Below are positions 31,708-41,600 of a stretch of 61,092 nt of DNA, piece by piece; within the stretch, counting starts at the first letter, position 1; each line of letters starts with the position of its first letter. The position numbers and the translations under genes are program-made. The notes beneath the pieces were generated by a model. It saw only the letters and a program-made list of their open reading frames with translations, did no database searches and had not been told where the DNA came from. Source of the stretch: Bacillota bacterium. Its GTDB lineage: Bacteria; Bacillota; Clostridia; Christensenellales; Aristaeellaceae. The stretch spans positions 1-61,092 of the forward strand of contig JAEZHK010000057.1 in assembly GCA_023416655.1 (NCBI GenBank), written 5' to 3'.

Positions 31708-33111
31708 ATGAGCCTGCGCGCGCAGCTGACGCTGTCGATCGCGCTGATCGTACTGACGACCGTGGGGCTGGCGGCGGTTCTTGCCAACATGCTCATCGGG
31801 CAGCAGTTCGAGCGCTATGTGACCGTGCAGCAAGCCCAGCGCATCCGGGACATCGCAGGCAGCCTGGAGGCGCAGTACAATCCCAAGGCCGGCTGGAACC
31901 AGGCGCTGGTGCACGCTGCTGGCATGTACGCGCTCTACGACGGCTACATCATTCAGGTGAGCGACGCGTCGGGGAAAGAAGTCTGGGACGCAGAGCACCA
32001 CGATATGGCGCTCTGCGGCAGCATCATGAACGAGGTCGCCCAGCGCATGAGCCACTGGCGCAGCGCCGCGAACGGCCACCGGGTGTCCGAGACGCTTCCG
32101 CTCACATACAACGGCGGCGAGGTGGGCCGGGTGGTCGTAAGCTACTACGGGCCTTTCTTCTTTACAGAGAACGACTTTGAATTTTTGAATACGCTGAACT
32201 TCGCGCTGATCATCACGGCGGGCATCTCGCTTCTGTTCGCGGCGGCGGTGGGCGCGTTTCTCGCCATGCGCATCGCGCGGCCCGTGGTCAGGACCGCCGA
32301 CATCGCCGGGAGGATTGCGGCGGGCGATTACTCAATCCGCTACGAAGGGCCGACGGGCAGCCGGGAACTTGCGCAGCTTGTGCGGTCGGTCAACGCGCTG
32401 GCCTCCGCGCTGGATTCGCAGGAGGCGCTTCGCAGACGCCTGACCGGCGACGTGGCCCACGAGCTAAGGACGCCGCTGGCAGCGGTCGGCGCACACCTGG
32501 AGGCGATGATCGACGGCGTGTGGGCGCCGACGCCCGAGCGGCTGCTTGGCTGCCAGGAGGAAGTCACCAGGCTCACCGGGCTGGTGGCGGACCTGGAGGC
32601 GCTGGCGGACGCCGAGAGCGGCGACATGAAGCTGGAGCACACCCCGGTGGACCTAAACGGGCTGGCGCGGGACGCGGGGAGGAAGTTTGAGCTGGATTTC
32701 GCGCGGAAGAACCAGAGCTTCTCCGTCGAGGGTGAGGCCGAGGCCATGGGCGACCGCGCGCGGCTCCATCAGGTGCTGACCAACCTCATCTCGAACGCAT
32801 CCAAGTACACCCCGGAGGGCGGCCACATCCGGGTTTCGGCCCGGCGGGAGGGCGCGTTCGCGGTGCTCGAGGTGGAGGACGACGGCGTGGGCATCCCGGT
32901 GGACGCGCTGCCGCTGGTCTTTGAACGCTTTTACCGCGTGGAAGCTTCCCGGAACCGCAAGACCGGCGGCGCGGGCATCGGGCTTGCGATCGTAAAGTCG
33001 ATCGTGCGCGCGCACGGCGGCACGGTGGAGGCGCACAGTGGGGAAGGCAAGGGCAGCCGCTTTACCGTGAAGCTGCCCGCCGTGCCCGAGGGGCAGGACG
33101 GCGGGGCGTAA
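31708..33111 (+). CDS. Sensor histidine kinase (HAMP, HisKA, HATPase)
   Basis: 467 residues. Two membrane segments (about 8-30 and 163-190) enclose an extracytoplasmic sensor domain of about 130 residues. Then come HAMP (MRIARPVVRTADIAGRIAAGDY), HisKA with phospho-His 251 (DVAHELRTPLAAV), and HATPase with NLISNASKYT (N box), DDGVGIP (G1) and GGAGIGLAI (G2). ATG 31708 is chosen; GTG 31690 overlaps the response-regulator end and is possible. It forms a two-gene operon with that regulator. The signal is unknown. Confidence 0.92.
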   Translation: MSLRAQLTLSIALIVLTTVGLAAVLANMLIGQQFERYVTVQQAQRIRDIAGSLEAQYNPKAGWNQALVHAAGMYALYDGYIIQVSDASGKEVWDAEHHDMALCGSIMNEVAQRMSHWRSAANGHRVSETLPLTYNGGEVGRVVVSYYGPFFFTENDFEFLNTLNFALIITAGISLLFAAAVGAFLAMRIARPVVRTADIAGRIAAGDYSIRYEGPTGSRELAQLVRSVNALASALDSQEALRRRLTGDVAHELRTPLAAVGAHLEAMIDGVWAPTPERLLGCQEEVTRLTGLVADLEALADAESGDMKLEHTPVDLNGLARDAGRKFELDFARKNQSFSVEGEAEAMGDRARLHQVLTNLISNASKYTPEGGHIRVSARREGAFAVLEVEDDGVGIPVDALPLVFERFYRVEASRNRKTGGAGIGLAIVKSIVRAHGGTVEAHSGEGKGSRFTVKLPAVPEGQDGGA

Positions 33112-33119
33112 ACAAACGA

Positions 33120-33713
33120 ATGCATAGAATCAACCGCGGCGGGCGCTGCGGAAGATTGGAGGCGCAAACCATCCGGTACGTGCCAAACATCCTGACAGTC
33201 TTCCGGATCGGATTTGCGGTATTACTGCCGCTGACCGGGCCGCTTTCGCCCGCGTTTTTCACGCTGTACGCGCTGTGCGGAGTGTCCGACATGCTGGACG
33301 GCTACATCGCCCGGAAATTTCACTGCGCAAGCGCTCTGGGCGCGGCGCTGGACAGCATAGCGGACTTCGTGTTCTTCGCGGCGGCGCTTCTATCGCTGAT
33401 CCCCGCGCTGCCCTGGGAAAGCTGGATGCTTCTCTGGGCAGGCTCTATCGCGCTGGTACGCTTTGTGTCACTCGCGGTCGGGTGGCTGAAATTCAAAACG
33501 CCGGCCTTTTTGCACACCATTGCCAACAAAGTGACGGGCGCGGCGCTGTTCCTCATGCCCTTCCTGATCCCGCTGACGGGACTCGCCGCGTCCGTCGCGG
33601 TTTGCTGTACCATCGCGAGCCTGGCGGCGCTGGAGGAGCTTGCGATCTTCCTCAAAAGCGCCTCGCTCGACCGGAACGCGCCGGGCCTGTTCTATAGACC
33701 CAGGCAAAAATGA
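33120..33713 (+). CDS. CDP-alcohol phosphatidyltransferase family protein
   Basis: Up to 197 residues. The catalytic motif is intact: SDMLDGYIARKFHCASALGAALDSIAD (D-x2-DG-x2-AR-x8-G-x3-D-x3-D) about residues 57-83, followed by several membrane helices. It makes phospholipids from CDP-diacylglycerol, PgsA-like or related. The start is doubtful: ATG 33120 has no ribosome site, whereas GGAGG at 33158-33162 is ideally placed for an ATC codon at 33171, where homologues begin MRY-type sequence (here IRYVPNILTVFRI). It follows the kinase gene by 8 bp. Confidence 0.85.
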   Translation: MHRINRGGRCGRLEAQTIRYVPNILTVFRIGFAVLLPLTGPLSPAFFTLYALCGVSDMLDGYIARKFHCASALGAALDSIADFVFFAAALLSLIPALPWESWMLLWAGSIALVRFVSLAVGWLKFKTPAFLHTIANKVTGAALFLMPFLIPLTGLAASVAVCCTIASLAALEELAIFLKSASLDRNAPGLFYRPRQK

Positions 33714-33747
33714 ACCCCGCCCGCTTTTCAAACGGACGGGGTGTTTT
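33714..33747. terminator. Terminator between convergent genes
   Basis: ACCCCG (33714-33719) and CGGGGT (33737-33742), with CCG/CGG inside, form a stem followed by GTTTTC on the plus strand; on the minus strand a T-rich stretch follows. It can serve both the phosphatidyltransferase and the aminopeptidase. Confidence 0.8.
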
Positions 33748-33757
33748 CGTAGGATGC

Positions 33758-35137
33758 CTACGCGCGTTCGAGGAACGCCTTGAGCGCCTTGAGCGACTCG
33801 TAGAGGTCGGCCTTGCTGACGATTTCCCAGGGCGCGTGCATCGAAAGCACCGCCAGCCCCGCGTCCATGACCTCCATGCCGTACAGCGCGCACATGTAGG
33901 CGATGGTGCCGCCGCCGCCCTGATCCACCTTGCCCAGTTCCGCGGTTTGGTAGCAGACGCCCGCCTGTTCGAAGATGCCCAGTACCGTTGCGACGAATTC
34001 GGCATTGGCGTCGTTGGTGTCGTACTTGCCGCGGGTGCCGGTGTACTTGTTGAGGCTGATGCCCCGGCCAAGGTATGCGGCGTTCTTCTTTTCAAACGCC
34101 TCCGGGAACTTCGGGTCGAAGGCGGCGCTGACGTCGCAGGACAGCATGCGGCTACTCGACAATGCGCGCCGCACGGAGATCTCTTTCCCGCCCTGAAGCT
34201 GCACCAGTTCCGCCACCGCGTTTTCAAAGTAGCGCGCGCGCATGCCGGTGGCGCCCACGCTGCCGATCTCCTCCTTGTCCGTCAGGATGGCGCAGAGCGT
34301 GCGGCAGGGAACGCCGGTGAACCCCATCAGCGCCTCGAACGCGGCGAACGCGCAGCAGCGGTCGTCGTGGCCGTAGCCCATGATCATGCTGCCGTCCAGG
34401 CCGAAATCCCGCGCGCGGCCCGCCGGGACCAGCTCGAGTTCCGCGGACAGGAAGTCCTTCTCCTCAATGCCGTACTTTTCGGAAAGCAGCTTCAGGATGT
34501 ACGCCTTGACGGGCTGTTTTTCTTCCCCACCCAGCGGCCTCGAGCCGACGATCACGTCCATCGACTCGCCCTCGATCAGCGCGCCGGCCTTCTTTTCCAG
34601 TTGGTCCTTGGAAAGATGGGCCAGAAGGTCCGAAATGCCAAGCACCGGCTCGTTTTCCGCCTCGCCGATGGAGACGTTCACGGTGGCGCCGCTGGTCTTG
34701 ACCACCACGCCGTGCAGCGCCAGCGGCATCGAAAGCCACTGGTACTTCTTGATGCCGCCGTAGTAGTGGGTGTCGAGGCTTGCGAGGCCTTCCTCCTCGT
34801 ACAGCGGGTTCTGCTTGATGTCCAGCCTCGGGGAATCGATGTGCGCGCCCACCAGATTCATGCCCTCGTACAGCGGCGCTTCCCCGATCAGGAACAGCGC
34901 CAGCGACTTGCCCATGCAAAGGGTCATCAGCTTGTCGCCGGGTTGCAGCGGCTTGCCCTCGCGCACCGCCTCGTCCAGCGGGCGGTAACCGGCGGCCAGC
35001 GCCTGCTCATACATCCGTTGGGCGCACTCGCGCTCGGTTTTGCCCGCGTCCAGAAACGCGCGGTAGTTCGCGGCGAGCGCCTCCACGGCATCAAGATCGG
35101 CCTGGGAATAGGTCAGCCAGGCGTTTTTCGGCTCCAT
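33758..35137 (-). CDS. M18 family aminopeptidase
   Basis: 459 residues, normal for M18. Metal and catalytic motifs: VGAHIDSPRLDIKQNPLYEEEG (His and Asp), ILTDKEEIGSVGATGM (catalytic Glu and metal Glu), SCDVSAAFDPKFPE (Asp) and VLSMHAPWEIVSKADLY (His). It is a cytosolic zinc aminopeptidase that prefers acidic or neutral N-terminal residues. ATG 35137 follows AAGGAGG; the longer ORF to 35482 overlaps the divergent promoter region and the next gene. Confidence 0.92.
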   Translation of the reverse strand: MEPKNAWLTYSQADLDAVEALAANYRAFLDAGKTERECAQRMYEQALAAGYRPLDEAVREGKPLQPGDKLMTLCMGKSLALFLIGEAPLYEGMNLVGAHIDSPRLDIKQNPLYEEEGLASLDTHYYGGIKKYQWLSMPLALHGVVVKTSGATVNVSIGEAENEPVLGISDLLAHLSKDQLEKKAGALIEGESMDVIVGSRPLGGEEKQPVKAYILKLLSEKYGIEEKDFLSAELELVPAGRARDFGLDGSMIMGYGHDDRCCAFAAFEALMGFTGVPCRTLCAILTDKEEIGSVGATGMRARYFENAVAELVQLQGGKEISVRRALSSSRMLSCDVSAAFDPKFPEAFEKKNAAYLGRGISLNKYTGTRGKYDTNDANAEFVATVLGIFEQAGVCYQTAELGKVDQGGGGTIAYMCALYGMEVMDAGLAVLSMHAPWEIVSKADLYESLKALKAFLERA

Positions 35138-35376
35138 GGGATGCCTCCTTTTTCCATAGCGTAAATGCCCGTCCATAGTATCACCCAAGCGCTTATTTTT
35201 GCAAGCATTCCGGTTGATCTTCACGAAATCGTCATGTTCTTCGCGCGTATCCGCTTCGTCGATCGCTGCGTTTTGGGAAAAACGCATGATCCTGTTAAGA
35301 AATTCAATGGATTTGTTCGGCCTCTGCCTGTACAATGGGACGAGAAGCGGCCTTTCGCCGCGGGGGAGGGATTGCC

Positions 35377-36624
35377 ATGACATCCAGGGAGAGAGTCCTT
35401 GCGGCCATCGCGCACCGGGAACCGGACAAGGTTCCGCTTGACATCGGCGCCACGCCCAGCTCGGGCATTTCGGCCATCGCATATGAGAATCTGATCCGGC
35501 ACCTGAATCTTCCGGGCGCGCGCACGCTGGTGTACGACGTGGTGCAGCAGGTGGCGCAGCCGGAAGAGGCCGTCCTGGACTTGTTCGGCGCGGACGTATT
35601 GGACATAGGACGCGCGTTCAACGACCGCCCGGAGGACTGGTATCCGGTTTCTTTGCCCACCGGCCAAAAGGTTTATTGGCCCGGCTGGATCCATCCTGAG
35701 GCGGAGGGCGGGCGGCTCATCTGCCGGGATGAGGAGGGCGAGAAGATTGCCACCATGCCCGCGGGCGCGACGTTCTTCGACCAGGCCACGTTCCCCTACC
35801 TGGACGGCTACCCGGACGACTATTCGGGCCTCGGCCACGCGATGAACAAGGTGCTCTGGCAGAAGCTCGCCCACAGCCCGTGGGATCACGCGGGCGAGCC
35901 GGACTTCTGGCAGAAAATCCGCGAAAATGCGCTGAAACTCCGCGCGGAGAGCGACCGGGCGCTCATGATCGTGTGCGGCTGCAACCTCTTTGAGTGGGGT
36001 ACGTTCCTCCGGCGCATCGACAACTTCCTGATGGACCTTCTGGAGGAGCCGGAAAACGTCGAGGCGCTTCTCGACGCGCTGATGGAAAAGCACCTTCAGA
36101 CGCTGGAAAAGGTCTGCGCCGCCGTGGGCGATGTGTGCGACATCCTGCGCTTCGGCGACGACCTGGGCATGAACACCGGGCCGTTTATGTCGCCCGCCAC
36201 CTACCGCGCGCTCTTTAAACCCCGTCACGCGATGCTGTGCGACTATGTGCACAAACACAGCGGCATGAAGACCTTCCTGCACTCCTGCGGATCCATCTAC
36301 CGGCTGATGCCTGACCTGATCGAGGCCGGTTACGACGTCATCAACCCGGTGCAGACCGTCACCCAGGACATGGAGCCGGAGCGGCTCAAGCGGGAATTCG
36401 GAAACGACATCACCTTCTGGGGCGGCGGCATGAACACCCGCGCGATCCTGAACCACGGTACGCCGGGGCAGGTGTATGATTACGCGCGCCGCATGATCGA
36501 CATCTTCGCGCCGGGCGGCGGCTTCGTGTTCAACCAGGAGCACAACGTGATGCCCGATGTGCCGCCGGAGAACCTGATCGCCATGTACCGGGCGGTGGCG
36601 GGCCTGCCGCTTGGTGGTATATGA
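35377..36624 (+). CDS. Uroporphyrinogen decarboxylase (URO-D) family protein, possible corrinoid methyltransferase
   Basis: 415 residues with the URO-D barrel: N-terminal SRERVLAAIAHREPDKVPLDIG, FGDDLGMNTGPFMSPATYRALFKP, KHSGMKTFLHSCGSIYRLMPDLIEAG and WGGGMNTRAILNHGTPGQVYDYARRMIDIF. True HemE has an Arg-rich porphyrin site that is not obvious here. The H-x-C-G motif is that of zinc-dependent corrinoid:CoM-type methyltransferases (MtaA/MtbA-like), so methyl transfer or demethylation is more likely. ATG 35377 has GGGGGAGGG upstream. It is a single-gene unit ahead of the sortase locus. Confidence 0.85.
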   Translation: MTSRERVLAAIAHREPDKVPLDIGATPSSGISAIAYENLIRHLNLPGARTLVYDVVQQVAQPEEAVLDLFGADVLDIGRAFNDRPEDWYPVSLPTGQKVYWPGWIHPEAEGGRLICRDEEGEKIATMPAGATFFDQATFPYLDGYPDDYSGLGHAMNKVLWQKLAHSPWDHAGEPDFWQKIRENALKLRAESDRALMIVCGCNLFEWGTFLRRIDNFLMDLLEEPENVEALLDALMEKHLQTLEKVCAAVGDVCDILRFGDDLGMNTGPFMSPATYRALFKPRHAMLCDYVHKHSGMKTFLHSCGSIYRLMPDLIEAGYDVINPVQTVTQDMEPERLKREFGNDITFWGGGMNTRAILNHGTPGQVYDYARRMIDIFAPGGGFVFNQEHNVMPDVPPENLIAMYRAVAGLPLGGI

Positions 36625-36765
36625 TCGGAGCTTGCGACCCACCGGGCTGCGGCCCGTCTGGCAGGGTATCTTGAAGAGGCTCACGAAAGCCCGACAAAGC
36701 GTTTCGGACATTGCCAAAGGCATTTCATCAAAGTGCTTTATGGAAATACATTATAAAAAGTGTTT

Positions 36766-36799
36766 CTGCGCCGCGGGCCTTCTGGCCGCGGCGCAGTTT
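36766..36799 (+). terminator. Strong terminator hairpin before the sortase gene
   Basis: CTGCGCCGCGG (from 36766) pairs with CCGCGGCGCAG (to 36796) with GCC/GGC inside, then TTT. Confidence 0.8.
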
Positions 36800-36851
36800 C
36801 TTGCATGTATCACAAAATATTTGAAAACTGCATCCGGCACGCGTTTATGCA

Positions 36852-36880
36852 TTGAGGCGGGTGGGTAATTGTGGTATGAT
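36852..36880 (+). promoter_or_regulatory. Promoter of the sortase gene
   Basis: TTGAGG (36852-36857) and TATGAT (36875-36880) with 17-bp spacing, plus a TGG extended -10. Confidence 0.7.
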
Positions 36881-36913
36881 GACAAGAGCGGTTACAGTGT
36901 TAGGAGGGGTCTG

Positions 36914-38431
36914 GTGAACCGGAAACTGCGGGCGGCGATCTGGATTGTGGCGGTGGTTTCCATCGCCATCGCCCTTTATTATCCCGTCACGCAGTACCTG
37001 GAAGGCAGGGCGATCGACGACGAGATGCTGAAGCTGCGCCGGATGAAGGCCGATGCTGTATCGGTTGCGCCGGATGCCGGGGTGCTCCCCGTTCAAACCG
37101 AACAATCCGCTGCCCCGGGAGGGACGCCCGGCGATCATGCCGACCCTGGTCTGGATATAGCCAAGATGAGCGCAAGTGAAACCGTAGAGGGCGAAGAACC
37201 GGAGGATTCGCACGGCGGGTTGTCGGGCATGCCCGAAAAACCGAACACGGCTTCTACCGACCGGATGCCTGAGATGGACGAAACCGCCCAAAGAACAACC
37301 GACCGGACGGTGATGCCTGATGAAATCGCCAATGACCAAACCGACCGGACGGCGGAACCCGATGAGACCGGAACCGCCCGAAAGGCGTTCCCGAATAAGG
37401 TTGCTGCGAACACATCCGGCGGGATGGCGGTAGCGGAAGAAAACTCCGGGAACGCGGCCGACCGGAAGGCGGGAGCAGACGAAGCGGCTGGGGCTCCAAC
37501 CGGCAGCATAACGGACATAGATGACGAGGCTGTTGGCAATACAGACCGAAGTACAAAAACCCTTGACGAGAAGACGAACAGCATGCCGGACTGTTCCGGG
37601 GCTGCCGGTACGGAGAGGGATGCGGCGGAAACAAATGGTTCTGCAGCATGGGATGCAGCCGGTATCGTAGAAAAACAGACTGGCGTCGGTGAGGCGGTTT
37701 CGCCTGGGCCTGGGAGCACTGACAAAGCCGCGATAGCGGATAATGGCGCATTGGGCGGTACGCTTTTTCCCGCAGAGGAGCCTGCGTTTGCGCCCACGCC
37801 GCTGCCCGAACCCGAGCCGGTCCCGTTTGTCTTTGATGAAAGCAGAATTTTGCCGGAGTACAAGGCGCTCTACGAGGAAAACCGCGATCTGGTCGGCTGG
37901 CTGAAGATCGACGGGACGATGGTGGATTATCCGGTGCTGCAGCGGGCGGACGAGGAATACTACCTGACCCGCGACTTTTACGGCAATGCCAATGCCAATG
38001 GGCAACTCATCCTGGACGCCCAGTGCGACCCCTTTAAGCCGGATGTAAACCTCGTCATCAGCGGGCACGACATGAAGAGCGGCAAGATGTTCGGCACCCT
38101 GCAGCGGTACGCGAGCGAACGCTTTGGTGAGCAGCACCCCATCATCGAATTCGACACGCTGTTCTGGCGGGGCCGGTACCGGCTCGTCGCCGCCTTCCAA
38201 ACCTGGGACTACCTCAAGCGGGAGGACGGCTTCCGCTATAATGTCGACATAAGCTACCGGCTGGAACTCATCAATTACCTGGAGGCGTTGGACCAGATCA
38301 TGCTGTACGACACCGGCGTCGCAGTCGAGTTTGGCGATCAGCTGATTACGCTGTCCACCTGCAGCACCCAAATGGACGATGGTCGCTTCGTCGTGGTGGC
38401 GCGGAGGCTTCGCGAAGGCGAGCTGCCTTAG
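36914..38431 (+). CDS. Class B sortase with very long disordered linker
   Basis: 505 residues. An N-terminal membrane segment (about 6-28, IWIVAVVSIAIALYYPV) is followed by about 250 residues of low-complexity Ala/Thr/Asp/Glu-rich sequence with repeated TDR-type motifs, then a class B sortase domain (about 310-505). Catalytic residues are His385 (ISGHDMKSGKMFG), Cys483 (ITLSTCSTQ) and Arg491 (DGRFVVVARR). It should attach proteins to the wall outside the cell. Class B sortases normally have no such linker, which could let the active site reach through a thick wall. GTG 36914 has AGGAGGGG upstream. The giant adhesin 170 bp downstream is the obvious substrate. Confidence 0.9.
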   Translation: MNRKLRAAIWIVAVVSIAIALYYPVTQYLEGRAIDDEMLKLRRMKADAVSVAPDAGVLPVQTEQSAAPGGTPGDHADPGLDIAKMSASETVEGEEPEDSHGGLSGMPEKPNTASTDRMPEMDETAQRTTDRTVMPDEIANDQTDRTAEPDETGTARKAFPNKVAANTSGGMAVAEENSGNAADRKAGADEAAGAPTGSITDIDDEAVGNTDRSTKTLDEKTNSMPDCSGAAGTERDAAETNGSAAWDAAGIVEKQTGVGEAVSPGPGSTDKAAIADNGALGGTLFPAEEPAFAPTPLPEPEPVPFVFDESRILPEYKALYEENRDLVGWLKIDGTMVDYPVLQRADEEYYLTRDFYGNANANGQLILDAQCDPFKPDVNLVISGHDMKSGKMFGTLQRYASERFGEQHPIIEFDTLFWRGRYRLVAAFQTWDYLKREDGFRYNVDISYRLELINYLEALDQIMLYDTGVAVEFGDQLITLSTCSTQMDDGRFVVVARRLREGELP

Positions 38432-38504
38432 AACGGCGCGCAGGGGGAATCCCGGCTTTCGGGTTTCCATCCATTTGTAAATCTTAATATGTAACACAAT
38501 TATC

Positions 38505-38526
38505 AGCGAAACATTTGTTTTTCGCT
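38505..38526. promoter_or_regulatory. Hairpin/palindrome in the leader before the adhesin gene
   Basis: AGCGAAA (38505-38511) is repeated inverted as TTTCGCT (38520-38526). The 169-bp A+T-rich gap also has a TACAAT -10-like box near 38566 but no clear -35. Confidence 0.45.
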
Positions 38527-38600
38527 TAATATTACACGGTAACCAGTCGAGATATATACAATATTCGCAAAATCAAGCTGAATACGCTTGGAGGATACAT

Positions 38601-41600
38601 ATGAAGCCGACTGCCCGGTTCAACGTTCGAAAGGTTTTATCGCTTCTTTTGGTACTGATCATGCTTTTGGCCGAGTCCAATGGGATGCCGCTTTCCGCCC
38701 TGCAAGCCATCGCGCAGGAGGTTTCCGGCGAAACCCAAACCCCCGCGCCGGAGGAGACGCAGGCGCCTACGGAGAAACCGACTCAAGCGCCGACGCAGAA
38801 GCCCACCGAGGCGCCGACGCAGCAGCCGACTGAAGCGCTAACCGAGGCGCCGACGCAGTTACCGACGGAAGCGCCCACCCAGGCGCCGACGCAGCAGCCG
38901 ACCGAAGAGCCCACCCAGGAGCCGACGCAGCTGCCGACCGAGGCGCCCACCGAGGCGCCCGGGGAGACCGTCGCGCCCGAAGCGCCGGAAGAAACCTCTG
39001 AGTCGACCGAAGCGCCCTCTGAGCCGATGAAAGTCGGACTAATGATGGTTATTGAGGAACGCGGTGACACGACGTTCGCGGACGCGCTCACCGCGACCCA
39101 GTGGGCGGCGCAGAACAGCTTCGTGTACCTCCCGAACGCGTCTGTGGCCAGCGATCAGCCCATCGCGACGGGTACGCCCTTTGTCTACAGGGTGTACTAC
39201 GGGACGCTGTCCGCGCCGCTGTACGATCCCGGCGACGGCAACGGCCTAAGCGCCTACAACTACTATGACGACGTGGCAATCCAGGTCGTAGCGCCCGACA
39301 ACATCAAGCTGATCGACAACAATGGAAACCTGATCGCAAACCCCGGCGACACCGCATTGATCCCGGTCAGTTCCAGGTTGACCGCGGGCGGCGCGGGCAG
39401 CATCACCTTCCAGGGCGTGATGATCGATAACGGCCTGTCCACAGGCGGCACACTTTACGACCCGCTGCGGCTCTCCATCCGCGCGGAGGTCTCCGTCTCC
39501 GGCGAGACGGTGGATTTCGACCAGGCCATCGCCGCCGAAGACAACAGCACTTCCGTCGTCAACAAAGCCGACAACGCCTGGGCCATCGACAAGACCGCGG
39601 GCTCCAACGAACCCGCGATTTCCGGGTCCGGCGAAACGGCGCTCGCCACGTTCACTTATACCATTGAAGCGGGAAAGCAGGTCTCCGGCTCCATCAGCGG
39701 CAGCGCGGGCGACTACAATAAATACGGCGCGCTCAATTTCACTTCGGGCGGATATACGCTGACGGACACCCTGCCCACATTTATGAAGGACGGCGTCGAA
39801 ATCAAGCCGCAGTCCTCTTTCATCGCGCTTTTGGACGGCAGCGGCAACGCGACCACCACGGTGTCCGGCGGGGCGGGGGAGACGACGCTTGCGATCACCG
39901 CCTACCGCACCACTCAGCTGGACGCCGCATACGCCGGCGTAGGCGACGCGCCCGCCGCGAACCAGACGCCTTTCTTCTCCAGGTACAGGGTGTCGGTCAG
40001 CTACTTTCTGAAAGACCTGACGCTGCCCTACGGCAGCGACCTCGAAGACGACCCGGACACGTTCACGCTCAATAACGCAGCGACGCTCTCCTATACCCTC
40101 TACGGGACGGGCGAACAGACCGCCTCGGACAGCGCGTCGATCATCTGGAAGAAGACCACGCCGCCAGGCCAGCTCGCCATCCTGAAATTCATCCCGTTCA
40201 ACGGCGACGACCAGCCCTACGACGCCTTCTGGAAGACCGTGTTCCCCGGGGGCGCGGAGTTTGCCGTGTACAAGGCGGCCGATTGGGACGGATCGGCCCC
40301 GAAGTCGGGCGCGACGCCCGCAGCCAATTATTCGCTCTTGGTCAATGACGCGTCCCACACCGTTCCGCTGGAGCCGGGTTCCTACGTCGTATGGGAAACC
40401 ACGGCGCCGGGCGGCACCAGCCGGGGTCCCTCGGTGCCCGTGAACGTTGTAAGCGGCGAAAAAACGACGGCGCAATACTTTAACGCCGCCAGCTATGGCC
40501 TTCTGACGTTCAATAAGCTCGGCGCGGGCGGCGCACAGCTTGCGGGTGCGGAGTTCGCGCTCAAGCTGGACGGAAACCCCGTCGCCACGGCGAAATCCAA
40601 TATCGACGGCAGCGTGTACCTCTCCGCGCCCGCCGGGACCTATCAGCTGGTGGAGACGCTGGCGCCCAGCGGGTATGTGAAGATGGACCCGATCTCCGTC
40701 ACCGTCCATAGCGGCACGACCACTTCGATCGACGACATCGTCAACGAGATGTCCACCGCGACCCTGTCCGTCTCTAAGTACGCGGTCACCCGCGAGGGAA
40801 GCGCCCCCTACGCAAGCGAAGACATCACGGGCATCCAAAACGTCGCCAGCGTGAACGATTTCTCCTTCACGCTCAGCTGGTCGGAATCGGGCGGCGGCGT
40901 CGTCACAAACCCCAGCCAGGTGATCGCCCTGGGGGCGAACGGCAGCGCAACCGTCCCCAACCTCAAGCGCGTCGACGCAGACGGCAACTGGATCAGCTAT
41001 ACCCTTACGGAAAACGCGCCGGGCGACAGCGCGTTTCAAAAAGATGCTACCGCCTATACCTGGACTTTTACCGGCAGCTACAAAACCCTTTACGCGGCCA
41101 GCTTCTTTAACGTGCTCAAGGGCACGCTCCGGATCAAAAAGCAGCAGATGGACCTTGACGCCGCCGCGGCCTATCCGTCCGGCAAGGGCTTCAAACTGTA
41201 CCGGATGAGCGGCTCGGATTATGTCGAGGTCGCCAGCATGACCACCGGGTCCGGCGGCACGGCGGAAGCCGCGTCCCTCGCCATCGACGACCCGGACGGC
41301 AGTCCCATCCAGTACTATGTGGTCGAGGATCCCGATCCGGCCTACACCGTCGTCTATCCGGGCAGCGCGAACATCGTTGTCGGCGGCAACACCGTCGCCG
41401 CATGGCCGGTCACGCTCGGATTCCAAAAGATCACAAACAAGACCGCAACCCCTGTGGTCAACAACCAGAACCTGGGCAAGATCGAGATCACCAAGACCAA
41501 CGCCGATGGAAGCGTGAAGCTCGCGGGCGGCAAGTTCAAGGTCTACACCCTGTCCGGCGAGGACAGGACCTATCTGAACGGCGGCAACGCATACGTGACG

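Noticed and set aside
35377..36624. Calling the URO-D protein HemE of heme synthesis
   Set aside because: Porphyrin-site residues are not evident, no other heme genes are near, and the H-x-C-G motif points to corrinoid-type methyltransferases.
38432..38600. Cyclic-di-GMP riboswitch before the adhesin
   Set aside because: Such switches often precede clostridial adhesins, but the GEMM conserved motifs are not found; only a small hairpin is present.
38740..39026. Short regular repeats as a CRISPR array
   Set aside because: They are coding Pro/Thr units with no spacers and no cas genes nearby. No CRISPR array is seen in the window.
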